A stretch of 64,000 nt of DNA from DATGHS01 sp035307785. Lineage in GTDB: Bacteria > Planctomycetota > Planctomycetia > Gemmatales > Gemmataceae. Positions 1-7,444 of the stretch are shown here, piece after piece. Positions within the stretch are counted from its first letter, which is position 1; every line of letters begins with the position of its first letter. The stretch lies in the NCBI GenBank assembly GCA_035307785.1, contig DATGHS010000023.1, forward strand, positions 1-64,000, written 5' to 3'. Below the pieces are notes generated by a model. That model ran no database searches. It was given only the letters and a program-made list of their open reading frames with translations, and was not told the origin of the DNA. Both the position numbers and the translations under genes were made by a program.

Positions 1-959
1 TAGGCCGCCAGCCGCGGGGCCATCGGCACCGCGCCGGCAAGCTTCGCCGCGACCACCGCATGCAGCAGCGGAATGAGAATCTCGTGATGGCCAATGAGTT
101 CGATCCCTTCGGCGGCTGGGCGGAAGAGGACGTTCATCATCGTGCGGTAGCGCGATTCCTTGTCGACATTTACCGTCACCAATTCATCAAGCGGATGCCC
201 GAAGTTTCGAACCACGGACACCGCCTTTAGGAAGACTTCGGGCAGGAACACCGCGCTGCCGAAGTTCATCCACACGCCATGCGTCATGCCGGAGACGACA
301 TTGCAGAGAATGCGGAAATCAATCAGCGACGATTCACCCAGCGCCGCGCCGGAGACGTGCGGGTGCATGTGCACAATGTCGGTGCCGAGAGCGACGTGAA
401 TGGTGCATGGAATGCCGGCCCGGTGGGCAGCCAGCACGACGCTGGCATGGCCATGCGCGACACGGCACTCATCCATATAAGCGCCGAGGGCGGCGCCGAG
501 GCCGGTATCATTTTCCGCCCCGCGACGGCAGGCGATCGCGAAGGCGTCGGCCGTCTCGCGCGCCATCCCGAAATGGCCGCCTGGAAGCTGCGTGGCCACG
601 TCTTCGCTGGTTTTGCCCGCGCAGGCGAGTTCGAAATCGTGAATGGCCGCGGCCCCGTTCATCACCACGCCGCTGAGCAGCCCGCGTTCGATCCAATCGA
701 CCAGATAAGGCCCGCAGCCGGTCTTGATGACGTGCCCGCCCAATGCGGCCACGATGGTGCGGCCGTTGTCGGCAGCGCGACAAAAGTGGTCGCGCACTTG
801 GCGCAGGTTATTGGCAGCTAATTGTTGCGGAAGCGAATCGAGCCAGTCGGCCGCCGTGGCATCGACTGAAATGGGTTGACCCAGGTCTTCGACGAAAACT
901 TTGCTAGGGCGCGATTGCAAATCGCACGTCTTCAATCCGTGAAGGTCAAATGGCTTCAT
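1..959 (-). CDS. conserved protein of unknown function (3' end outside window)
   Basis: An uninterrupted minus-strand frame runs from an ATG at 959 to the window edge and encodes at least 319 residues, so the C-terminus is missing. It starts MKPFDLHGLKT. Motifs include GGHVIKTG near residue 75, NGAAAIHDFELA and FGMARET, followed by a region rich in Ala and Gly. I recognise the motif pattern as a conserved bacterial protein type but cannot assign a reaction with confidence; a deoxyhypusine-synthase-like or other nucleotide-binding fold is only a guess. It starts 24 bases after the lpxK stop on the same strand, so the two are probably co-transcribed. That hints at, but does not prove, an envelope-related role. 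Confidence 0.7.
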   Translation of the reverse strand, partial: MKPFDLHGLKTCDLQSRPSKVFVEDLGQPISVDATAADWLDSLPQQLAANNLRQVRDHFCRAADNGRTIVAALGGHVIKTGCGPYLVDWIERGLLSGVVMNGAAAIHDFELACAGKTSEDVATQLPGGHFGMARETADAFAIACRRGAENDTGLGAALGAYMDECRVAHGHASVVLAAHRAGIPCTIHVALGTDIVHMHPHVSGAALGESSLIDFRILCNVVSGMTHGVWMNFGSAVFLPEVFLKAVSVVRNFGHPLDELVTVNVDKESRYRTMMNVLFRPAAEGIELIGHHEILIPLLHAVVAAKLAGAVPMAPRLAA

Positions 960-983
960 GCCGGTTCCTCGCTTCTGTTCCGG

Positions 984-2057
984 TTATGGCGAAAGTTGTG
1001 CCGCAGCCGGCACAACGCTACAAATCATTTGCTGAAGCGCTTCCTCTCCTTTCTGAATGGACAATTCGATGCGAAGGGCCAACAAATCATGGGCCGCCAG
1101 CTTCGTTTGCTTGAGCTTCACCAAATCTTTCTGCGTGGTTAGGACGGGCCAATCCGACGGCAGTTGTTGGACCCATGATTCCAATTCGGCCGAATCATAG
1201 CGATGATGATCCGGAAAGGCGCGAAACTCGCGAATTGTGACGCCGATGGATTCCAGCGTGTTACGAAAAGCTGCTGGGTTGCCGATCCCGCAGAACGCTG
1301 CGGTGTTACCATGAATTTCGTCGAGTGGAATAGTCCTGCTATCCGCGGTCAGCCATTCGAGCGGCCGGTGTTCGCTTTCGACAATGATGGCATGCGGCGA
1401 CAAATGGCGGATTTCACTTTTCAGTTGCCGGAGGTTTTCTTCGGCGACCTGATCACTGTGCGTGATTAGGACCACATCTGCTCGCCAAAGTTCTCGCGGC
1501 GGCTCCCGCAGCAAGCCTCGCGGCAATAAACGGCCAAAGCCCCAAGGCTGCGTAGCGTCGACTAGAACGATGTCTAGGTCTCGCTTTAACCTCCGATGTT
1601 GAAAACCATCGTCGAGAATCAGGGCGTTGAAATCGAACTTCGCTACTGCTTTCGCCGCCAGCGCCACGCGATCGGCCCCTTGGAGGTGCGGCACATTCGG
1701 CAGATTTTCGGCGAGCAGGAGAGCCTCGTCGTTGGGCCCGCCAGCGCTTCCGTAACCACGACTCAGGATGGCGACGCGAACGTCGAGGTCACGGAGGAAG
1801 CGAGCAATGTATTCCACGCACGGAGTCTTGCCGGTGCCGCCCACCGTCAGGTTGCCGACGCTCATCACAGGCACGCTCGCGGCCACGCCAGGTTTCCAAC
1901 CCCAGTCGAAGCATCGATTCCGCAGCCACGTCGCGCTGCCATAAGTCCAACTCGCCATCCGCAACAGTCCACGAATCATGCTCGCGCGTGGGCCGCGCTC
2001 TTCGCCGCGGATGAGTCGCAGATAATTTGCCGTCCGCTCTTCACTTCGCTTGGCCAC
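984..2057 (-). CDS. lpxK: tetraacyldisaccharide 4'-kinase (lipid A biosynthesis)
   Basis: This 357-residue protein matches LpxK, which phosphorylates the 4' position of the tetraacyldisaccharide lipid A precursor at the inner membrane. The N-terminal segment ([10 protein letters not shown], then a hydrophobic helix at about residues 28-45) has the usual LpxK layout. The nucleotide-binding loop [13 protein letters not shown] lies at about residues 67-79, followed by LSRGYG and [20 protein letters not shown]. The length is normal for the family. It is probably the first gene of a two-gene minus-strand unit. Its presence indicates that the organism makes lipid A. Assignment is firm. Confidence 0.95.
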   Translation of the reverse strand: MAKRSEERTANYLRLIRGEERGPRASMIRGLLRMASWTYGSATWLRNRCFDWGWKPGVAASVPVMSVGNLTVGGTGKTPCVEYIARFLRDLDVRVAILSRGYGSAGGPNDEALLLAENLPNVPHLQGADRVALAAKAVAKFDFNALILDDGFQHRRLKRDLDIVLVDATQPWGFGRLLPRGLLREPPRELWRADVVLITHSDQVAEENLRQLKSEIRHLSPHAIIVESEHRPLEWLTADSRTIPLDEIHGNTAAFCGIGNPAAFRNTLESIGVTIREFRAFPDHHRYDSAELESWVQQLPSDWPVLTTQKDLVKLKQTKLAAHDLLALRIELSIQKGEEALQQMICSVVPAAAQLSP

Positions 2058-2174
2058 GCGCCGGCCCTCGGCCCGAATTTCAGGGCCGGCATCTTAGCCC
2101 GGAAGGCGCGCCAACGTCAAGTTGGCTTTGGTTTAGCAGTCGAGCAAGACAGCATTAGCCCACGGAGCTGCGCT

Positions 2175-2323
2175 ACACGGATTTCATAACACGGATGAAC
2201 ACGGATCAAAAAAGACAAAAAATAAGGAGAGCAGAAAAGCAGGAACGCGAAAACAATTCCTGCCCTCCCGCTCTCTTCATTAGATTTGCTGATCTGTGTT
2301 CATCCGTGTTACGAAGTCCGTGT
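2175..2323. repeat. long imperfect inverted repeat between lpxK and prfB
   Basis: Arms of 34 bases at 2175-2208 and 2290-2323 are reverse complements with four mismatches. Both carry the phrase ACACGGATGAACAC or its complement. They enclose an 81-base AT-richer centre. The short frames through it look like chance. The repeat lies in the divergent gap between lpxK and prfB and may be an interspersed intergenic element. I see no clear promoter within it. Confidence 0.75.
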
Positions 2324-2410
2324 TCATCCGTGGGCCACTGTTTTGCCCTCGCGACCCCGAACCTGTTTTGCTATCCTGATGTCTGATGGTTGACACCAAA
2401 CAGGAGGCCG

Positions 2411-3527
2411 ATGATGAATGGCGACTTGCGACGACGTACCGATGAATTGACGAATCGACTCACCCAGCTCCGGGACTCTCTTTGACATCGCCAGCAAAAT
2501 CTCCGAGCGCGACCGGCTCACGAATTCGATGAGCGAGCCCAACTTTTGGGACAATCCCGACCGCCGCAACAAGGTCATCGCGCAACTGAAGCCGCTCAAC
2601 GCCTTACTGAAACCTTACCAGGAACTTTCGACGGCCGTCGATGATGCGCAGGCCATGGCGGAGCTTTGCGCCGAAGACGAAAGCCTGGAGCCGGAACTCG
2701 AGCGCGACCTGGGCAAGCTTTCGCACCAGCTCGACAGTTTCGAGCTGAAGGCGATGCTCAGCGGCCCGGCCGACGCGAACAACGCCTTCATCCGCATTCA
2801 GGCCGGCACCGGTGGGACCGATGCCTGCGACTTTGCCGAAATGCTCATGCGCATGTATATGCGCTGGGCCGCCAAACAGGGCTTCACGGTCGAAGAGCAC
2901 GATCTACAAAAGAATCCCGAAGCCGGCATTCAATCGGTGACATTGCACGTCATCGGCGAATACGCCTACGGCTACCTGCAAGGTGAAGTCGGGGTGCACC
3001 GGCTGGTGCGCATCAGCCCGTTCAATGCTCAGGGTTTGCGGCAAACCTCGTTCGCTGCCGTGGAAGTGACGCCGGAACTCGACGATTCCATCGACATTGA
3101 AGTGAAGCCCGACGATCTGGAGAAGCAAACGTTCACCAGCGGCGGTCCCGGCGGCCAGCATCAGAACAAGACGCAATCCGGCGTGCGGCTGATTCACTTG
3201 CCGACCGGCGTGCGCGGCGAAAGCCGTACCGAGCGCAGCCAGCACAAGAACTATGACAACGCCTTGAAGCTACTGAAGGCCCGGCTCTACGCCATTGAGG
3301 ACGCAAAGCGCCGATCGGTGGTGGAGCGCGCCTACGACGAAAAAGGCGAGGTCTCCTGGGGCAATCAGCGCCGCAATTACGTCTTGCAGCCGTACACCAT
3401 GGCCAAAGATGTCAAGCTGGAAGTGGAGACGCCGCAAGTGCAGCAAGTGCTCGACGGCGAAATCGACATCTTCATCCAGGCGAATCTGCGACAAAAGGCG
3501 GAGCGCGAGCACAAGAAGAAGGAGTGA
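2411..3527 (+). CDS. prfB: peptide chain release factor 2, with programmed +1 frameshift
   Basis: RF2 reads UGA and UAA stop codons and triggers release of the finished peptide. The gene is in two frames: 24 codons from ATG 2411 to CTT 2480-2482, then an in-frame TGA at 2483-2485, then a +1 shift into GAC at 2484 and onward to the stop at 3525-3527. The combined product is about 371 residues, normal for RF2. AGGAGG at 2402-2407 serves ATG 2411 or the adjacent ATG 2414. The catalytic loop reads SGGPGGQHQNKTQSGVR, which contains the GGQ tripeptide. Translation from ATG 2529 alone would lose the N-terminal helical part. The frameshift gives autoregulation: low RF2 favours slippage and full-length synthesis. 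Confidence 0.95.
2471..2486 (+). other. RF2 programmed +1 frameshift site
   Basis: The mRNA reads CGG GAC TCT CTT TGA C. The slippery CTT followed by TGA C is the classical RF2 frameshift signal. The upstream Shine-Dalgarno-like stimulator, which is AGGGGG in Escherichia coli, is only weakly represented here by CTCCGGGA. Slippage of the Leu-tRNA from CTT to TTT moves the ribosome into the frame that continues DIASKISERDRL and then the rest of RF2. Confidence 0.93.
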
Positions 3528-3548
3528 ATGGTGAGTGGCAGGAGGCTG

Positions 3549-3902
3549 ATGATGAGCTTGAACTTTTGCGTTTGGTTCGTCGTTTTTGCCATTGCTGGTG
3601 CTTTCATTTACGCCGAGACGCGTAATCGCCTGACAGTTATCAACGAAAGCGGCCAGCCTGCGCATGATTTGACAGTCACCGTTGGCGGCGAAGCGTTGCA
3701 ATTCCGCGACCTTTCACCGGGTGCTTCAAAACGTGCCCGATTTCGAATTGGCGACGAGGGAAACTTGTTAGTCCGGGGCCGACTTGCGGATGGTCAAGAA
3801 ATTGACGACTATGTTGGCTATATTGTGGGTGAAGAGAGCCTGCTCGGCATCAACGCGGTACTGACGATTCGTCCAAGGGGCGAACTTGAATTCTGCCACT
3901 GA
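3549..3902 (+). CDS. small membrane-anchored protein of unknown function
   Basis: I start this gene at ATG 3549 (or 3552) because AGGAGG at 3540-3545 fits these codons. An upstream ATG at 3528, touching the prfB stop, has no better site. The product is about 117 residues: one hydrophobic N-terminal segment (SLNFCVWFVVFAIAGAFIYA) followed by a soluble domain with RLTVINESGQPAHDLTVTVGG, a typical beta-sandwich-like stretch. The topology suggests an inner-membrane anchor with the domain outside the cytoplasm. I do not recognise the family. It follows prfB by about 20 bases and may be co-transcribed with it. Confidence 0.65.
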   Translation: MMSLNFCVWFVVFAIAGAFIYAETRNRLTVINESGQPAHDLTVTVGGEALQFRDLSPGASKRARFRIGDEGNLLVRGRLADGQEIDDYVGYIVGEESLLGINAVLTIRPRGELEFCH

Positions 3903-3957
3903 CCTTCACATGCAAACACGTTAGAATAGATGCAGTGATTCGATGTGAAACAGAGGG

Positions 3958-4230
3958 ATGCCAATGAAAATTTCTCTTACTCCCGAACTCGAACAATTGA
4001 TCCAAGAGAAAGTTAACAGTGGCCAATACCGCTCTGCGGTCGAAGTGATACACGAAGGGCTGCAATTGCTGCGTGAGCGTGATGTCCGCAACGAACAGAA
4101 GTTAGCCGAATTGCGCGGGGAGATTGACCTCGGACTGAAAGATTTGGAGCAAGGCCGAGTCGCGCCAGTGGATGCGGAAAAGACTTTGGCCGGAATTCGC
4201 GCACGGCGGTCTGCTTCTGCGAAAGAGTAG
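3958..4230 (+). CDS. ParD-like antitoxin of a type II toxin-antitoxin pair
   Basis: This 90-residue protein (88 if started at ATG 3964) begins MKISLTPELEQLIQEKVNSGQYRSAVE, the ribbon-helix-helix signature of ParD/CopG-type antitoxins. The acidic, helical second half (EIDLGLKDLEQGRV) matches the part that wraps the toxin. GAGGG just upstream serves as the ribosome-binding site. The stop is followed after three bases by the start of the ParE-like gene, so the two form an operon. Antitoxins of this type usually repress their own promoter, which should lie in the 55 bases after position 3902. Confidence 0.85.
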   Translation: MPMKISLTPELEQLIQEKVNSGQYRSAVEVIHEGLQLLRERDVRNEQKLAELRGEIDLGLKDLEQGRVAPVDAEKTLAGIRARRSASAKE

Positions 4231-4233
4231 CGA

Positions 4234-4536
4234 ATGCTGCCCGTCGTGCAGACGCAGCGAGCCGAGCAGGATATGGAGGAAATCCTTTCCTATCTGGAAG
4301 AGCACAGCCCACCGGCCGCCGAGCGATTTGCGGTTGCCTTTAATGACCGGTGCCGGCTGCTGGGGCAGTTTCCCGAAATGGGAAGACTCCGAAATGAGTT
4401 GCGTCCGGGCGTGCGCAGTGTCGTAATCGAAAAGTATGTCGCGCTCTACAAAGTCACCGAATCAAGTGTCGTAATTCTTCGAATCGTTTTTGGCGCCCGT
4501 GATCTCGATTCCTTGCTCAGCTCTGACGACGAATAA
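4234..4536 (+). CDS. ParE-like toxin (RelE/ParE superfamily)
   Basis: This 100-residue protein has the RelE/ParE layout: RAEQDMEEILSYLEEHSP near the N-terminus, FPEMGRLRNELRPGVRSV in the centre, and YVALYKVTESSVVILRIVFGARD near the end. ParE toxins poison DNA gyrase, while RelE relatives cut mRNA; sequence alone does not settle which applies, but the spacing and central motif favour ParE. It is translationally coupled to the ParD-like gene. Its TAA is immediately followed by the ATG of tsaE, an unusual fusion of a toxin-antitoxin operon to an essential gene. Confidence 0.85.
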   Translation: MLPVVQTQRAEQDMEEILSYLEEHSPPAAERFAVAFNDRCRLLGQFPEMGRLRNELRPGVRSVVIEKYVALYKVTESSVVILRIVFGARDLDSLLSSDDE

Positions 4537-4980
4537 ATGCATTCGGCGCGTGCTCTTTCCGATCTCGACACCACGATTGCTTTCGGCCGGGCGCTCGGCC
4601 AACAGCTCCAGGCCGGCGATGTCATCGCGCTCATAGGACCACTGGGCGCGGGCAAGACACATCTTGTTCGCGCCATCGCCGAAGGACTCGGTGTCCCCGA
4701 TAGCCGCGCAGTCAGCAGCCCCACGTTTACGCTTATTCACGAATACAAGGGCCGCCTGCCGATTTTTCATTTCGATGTGTATCGCTTGAAGTCGCCGGCG
4801 GAATTCCTCGATCTGGGTGCGACGGAATACTTCGAAGCCGGCGGTGTGTGCTTGATTGAGTGGGCCGACCGCGTTTTGGAGTATTTGCCCAAGCGACGCA
4901 TTACGATTGAGCTGGAGATCACCGGCGAGACGAGCCGGAGCCTAACCATCGACGAACCGTCAGAGCCGCGCACGAAGTAA
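4537..4980 (+). CDS. tsaE: tRNA threonylcarbamoyladenosine biosynthesis ATPase TsaE
   Basis: TsaE is the ATPase that works with TsaB and TsaD to make the t6A modification at position 37 of ANN-decoding tRNAs. The 147-residue product has the P-loop GPLGAGKTHLV (about residues 34-44), the family motif VSSPTFTLIHEY, FHFDVYRL, and CLIEWADR. Length is normal. The ATG directly follows the ParE-like stop, so translation is probably coupled. The last six codons and the stop form the left arm of a 26-base-pair hairpin shared with the convergent truB gene. Confidence 0.95.
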   Translation: MHSARALSDLDTTIAFGRALGQQLQAGDVIALIGPLGAGKTHLVRAIAEGLGVPDSRAVSSPTFTLIHEYKGRLPIFHFDVYRLKSPAEFLDLGATEYFEAGGVCLIEWADRVLEYLPKRRITIELEITGETSRSLTIDEPSEPRTK

Positions 4981-5020
4981 GCGGCGAGACGCGGCTCGCC
5001 GCTTACTTCGTGCGCGGCTC
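4963..5020. terminator. 26-bp perfect inverted repeat between tsaE and truB
   Basis: Arms at 4963-4988 and 4995-5020 are exact reverse complements with a six-base loop. The left arm includes the last codons and stop of tsaE; the right arm reaches the truB stop at 5019-5021. The position between convergent genes suggests a bidirectional terminator. No long T-run follows the stem, so the mechanism is uncertain. Confidence 0.75.
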
Positions 5021-5921
5021 AGACGATTTCAAGCACCTTTACCGGCGCCAAGTTTCCTTTGTCATCCAGCCTGCCAATCGCAATCAAACGATCTTGTTCA
5101 TCGAATACAGCAATTTCCCCCAGCACATGCCGCACATCCATGAACAAACTCTGCCCCTGCCGAAAACGCTGCGCCTCATCCGCATTCACCGATAACGTCG
5201 GCAACTCGGCCACAGCTTCAACCAATGGCCGAATCCATACGGCGAAATCATCCGGCGGCGAAGGCTTGGACCAATCGATCGGAATGGCCGCATTGGCGCT
5301 GAACGGTCCCACGCTGAGCCGGCGCAGCTTCTCTACGAGGCCGCCGCAGCCGAGTTTCTCGCCGAGGTCGCGAGCTAACGAGCGGATGTAGGTTCCCTTG
5401 CCGCAATGCACTTCCACCTCCAGCCGCGGCCAGAAGTAGTTCAGGATATCGATGCTGTAGACCGTAACTCGCCGAGGCTTCAATTCAGCCGCTGTACCTT
5501 CTCGGGCGAGCTCGTACGCTCGTTTCCCTTCCGAAAGCGCTGCCGAAAAGGCCGGCGGGATCTGATCGATCTCGCCAACGAAGGTTTGCAATTGCACTTC
5601 GATTTCCTGCCGCGACCGCGGTACGAAGCCGGCTGGTATGCTCGCCGTTACCGTTCCGTCGGCATCATCCGTATCGCTATGGGAACCGAGCAGAAACGTG
5701 GATCGATACGATTTCCGCATCGCCTGCACGTATTCCGCCAGTCGCGTGGCCTGGCCGAGACACACCACGAGCACGCCGGTGGCCAGTGGGTCGAGCGTGC
5801 CGGTGTGGCCGATTTTGGTCTTGCGGCCAAACCATTTCTGCACGACATTCACGGTGGCCCGCGACGTCATTCCGCCTGGCTTGTCCAGCACGAGCAGGCC
5901 GTGAACCTCGGGCTTCTGCAT
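5019..5921 (-). CDS. truB: tRNA pseudouridine(55) synthase
   Basis: TruB converts U55 of tRNAs to pseudouridine. The 300-residue protein begins MQKPEVHGLLVLDKPGGMTS, the standard N-terminus, and contains KIGHTGTLDPLATGVL with the catalytic aspartate of the GTLDP motif. Later motifs are RGSY-type DSR regions and CGKGTYIRSLARDLGEKLG. I choose ATG 5921 because GGGGAG precedes it by a proper distance in the mRNA; upstream in-frame starts would add residues not seen in the family. The C-terminal part is compatible with a PUA-like domain. It is convergent with tsaE and divergent from the lipid kinase. Confidence 0.95.
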   Translation of the reverse strand: MQKPEVHGLLVLDKPGGMTSRATVNVVQKWFGRKTKIGHTGTLDPLATGVLVVCLGQATRLAEYVQAMRKSYRSTFLLGSHSDTDDADGTVTASIPAGFVPRSRQEIEVQLQTFVGEIDQIPPAFSAALSEGKRAYELAREGTAAELKPRRVTVYSIDILNYFWPRLEVEVHCGKGTYIRSLARDLGEKLGCGGLVEKLRRLSVGPFSANAAIPIDWSKPSPPDDFAVWIRPLVEAVAELPTLSVNADEAQRFRQGQSLFMDVRHVLGEIAVFDEQDRLIAIGRLDDKGNLAPVKVLEIV

Positions 5922-5964
5922 GTGATATTCTCCCCGCATTTTTCGCTTATATAGGAAGAGAGCG

Positions 5965-6909
5965 ATGCCAAGGGAACGCGGTTCGTTCGTGCAGGAAATG
6001 GACATGAGCGGGTGCGGCAAGATCTGTGTGTTGTTCAACCCCGTCTCGGGCCGCGGCCGGGCCCAGCGATTCCTACGCTCGATTGAAAAAGAACTGTCAT
6101 CGCAATATGTGCTCCAACCGCTGACGGGACCCGGCTCCGGTTCCGCCCAAGCGCGCCAGGCGGTTGAGGAAGGATTCAGCACCATCATCGCCGCCGGCGG
6201 CGACGGCACGGTGCATGAAGTCGCCAACGGAATCATGGAAGCCGGCCGGGGTGATGTCGTAATGGGCATTTGGCCTGTCGGTTCCGCGAATGACTACGCC
6301 TTCAACTTCGGAATCAAGGAACCCTGGAAAAACCTGCGCGGTGAGGCGGTCATTCGCAACGTCGACGTGGGTGTCGCGGAAACCGAATTCGGCGTCAAGC
6401 GCTACTTCGTCAACGGCATGGGGCTCGGCTTCAACGGAGCGGTGACCGTCGAAGCCCGCAAGATCCCCTGGCTGCGCGGCATGCCGCTGTATGGCCTCGG
6501 CATCCTTCAGGCAATGCGGCGGCAATTCGTGAGCCCACGAACGAAGATTCATTTCGATGAGCAAATGCGGGAAGCGCCCACGCTGGCCCTGTCCATCAAC
6601 ATCGGCAAGCGCGAAGGCGGCTTCCCGCTCACGCCGAATGCCGACCCGTGCGATGGCCTGTTTGATTATCTTCAGGCCGGTCCATTATCGCGTTGGGAAT
6701 TGCTCCGGCAATTGCCAAACATGGCCACGGGGAATATTCCGACCGATCATCCGAAAGTCTGGCTCGGACGCTGTCGCTCGGTGAAGATCGAATCCGAGTC
6801 GCCGCTGCGCGTGCATTTGGATGGCGAATTCCTCTGTCATCCCGAAGACGGCGTGCGGAATATCGAAGTGCGCATGTTGCCCGGGGCCTTGCGGCTGCAA
6901 GTTGAATAG
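5965..6909 (+). CDS. diacylglycerol/lipid kinase family protein (YegS/DgkB-like)
   Basis: This 314-residue protein carries the diacylglycerol-kinase catalytic signature: VLFNPVSGRGRAQ near residue 25, IIAAGGDGTVHEVANGIM near residue 74, and IWPVGSANDYAFNFGI. These match bacterial lipid kinases such as DgkB and YegS, which phosphorylate diacylglycerol or related lipids. The C-terminal beta-sandwich has VDVGVAE, FVNGMGLGFNGAV and HLDGE. AGGAAGAG precedes ATG 5965, so I use this start although later ATGs exist. The gene is divergent from truB, with 43 bases between starts. The exact lipid substrate cannot be read from sequence. Confidence 0.88.
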   Translation: MPRERGSFVQEMDMSGCGKICVLFNPVSGRGRAQRFLRSIEKELSSQYVLQPLTGPGSGSAQARQAVEEGFSTIIAAGGDGTVHEVANGIMEAGRGDVVMGIWPVGSANDYAFNFGIKEPWKNLRGEAVIRNVDVGVAETEFGVKRYFVNGMGLGFNGAVTVEARKIPWLRGMPLYGLGILQAMRRQFVSPRTKIHFDEQMREAPTLALSINIGKREGGFPLTPNADPCDGLFDYLQAGPLSRWELLRQLPNMATGNIPTDHPKVWLGRCRSVKIESESPLRVHLDGEFLCHPEDGVRNIEVRMLPGALRLQVE

Positions 6910-6921
6910 AAAAAGAACATC

Positions 6922-7096
6922 AGCCCCGAAGGGGCGGAAGTTAATAGCCAGGGGCGTCAGCCCCTGGTAAAGAAATGTAAACGACCCGAGCCCCGAAGGG
7001 GCGAGAGTCACTGTCGCCCCTTCGGGCCTCCCATATCATCACCATTGTTCCCAGGGGCTGACGCCACTGGCTATTGACTGCCGGCCCTCCGGGCCT
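6922..7096. repeat. compound palindromic intergenic element
   Basis: A symmetric block. AGCCCCGAAGGGGC and CCAGGGGCGTCAGCCCCTGG on the left are mirrored by CCCAGGGGCTGACGCCACTGG and GGCCCTCCGGGCC on the right, around a central GAGCCCCGAAGGGGC / GCCCCTTCGGGC pair. It would fold into several nested hairpins. It fills the gap between the lipid kinase and the zinc-ribbon gene. Its architecture matches the block at 44441-44657. Confidence 0.75.
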
Positions 7097-7123
7097 CAAG
7101 AGGGGCCGACATTCGCAACAACC

Positions 7124-7444
7124 ATGATTAGCGGAGAGTTTGTGTCCCTCACCTGCCCTGTTTGTCGTGCCGTGAATGAGCAGCCATCGGCTTGCCGGCG
7201 CTGCAAGGCGGACCTCTCCCTCTGTTGGGCGGTTCAGGCGCAGCGCGATTATCACGTCGCCGCGGCAAAGGGGGCTCTCGCGCAGCGCGATCTGAAGGCT
7301 GCGGCCTATCATGTTGACGAGGCCGAAATCGCCCAAAATGGCCCAGACTTGCATCGCTTGCGAGCGGTTTGGCACTTACTCCGACGCGACTATGAATCTG
7401 CCTGGCAAGAAGCGCAGTTGGTGCGTAGTTTAACCAGCGTATGA
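7124..7444 (+). CDS. zinc-ribbon plus helical-repeat protein, unknown function
   Basis: This 106-residue protein has two CxxC-type pairs (CPVC, then CRRC) at about residues 11-30, the spacing of a small zinc ribbon. The rest is helical with alternating Ala/Leu/Glu residues (AAAKGALAQRDLKAAAYHVDEAE) and resembles a single TPR-like hairpin. The stop overlaps the next gene's ATG by four bases (ATGA at 7441-7444), so the two are translationally coupled. A role with the response regulator is inferred only from this coupling. I do not recognise a named family. Confidence 0.75.
   Translation: MISGEFVSLTCPVCRAVNEQPSACRRCKADLSLCWAVQAQRDYHVAAAKGALAQRDLKAAAYHVDEAEIAQNGPDLHRLRAVWHLLRRDYESAWQEAQLVRSLTSV

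Noticed and set aside
279..821. A plus-strand frame of 180 codons at the left end
   Set aside because: It overlaps the minus-strand frame running from 959, which has a better start, conserved-looking motifs and operon continuity with lpxK.
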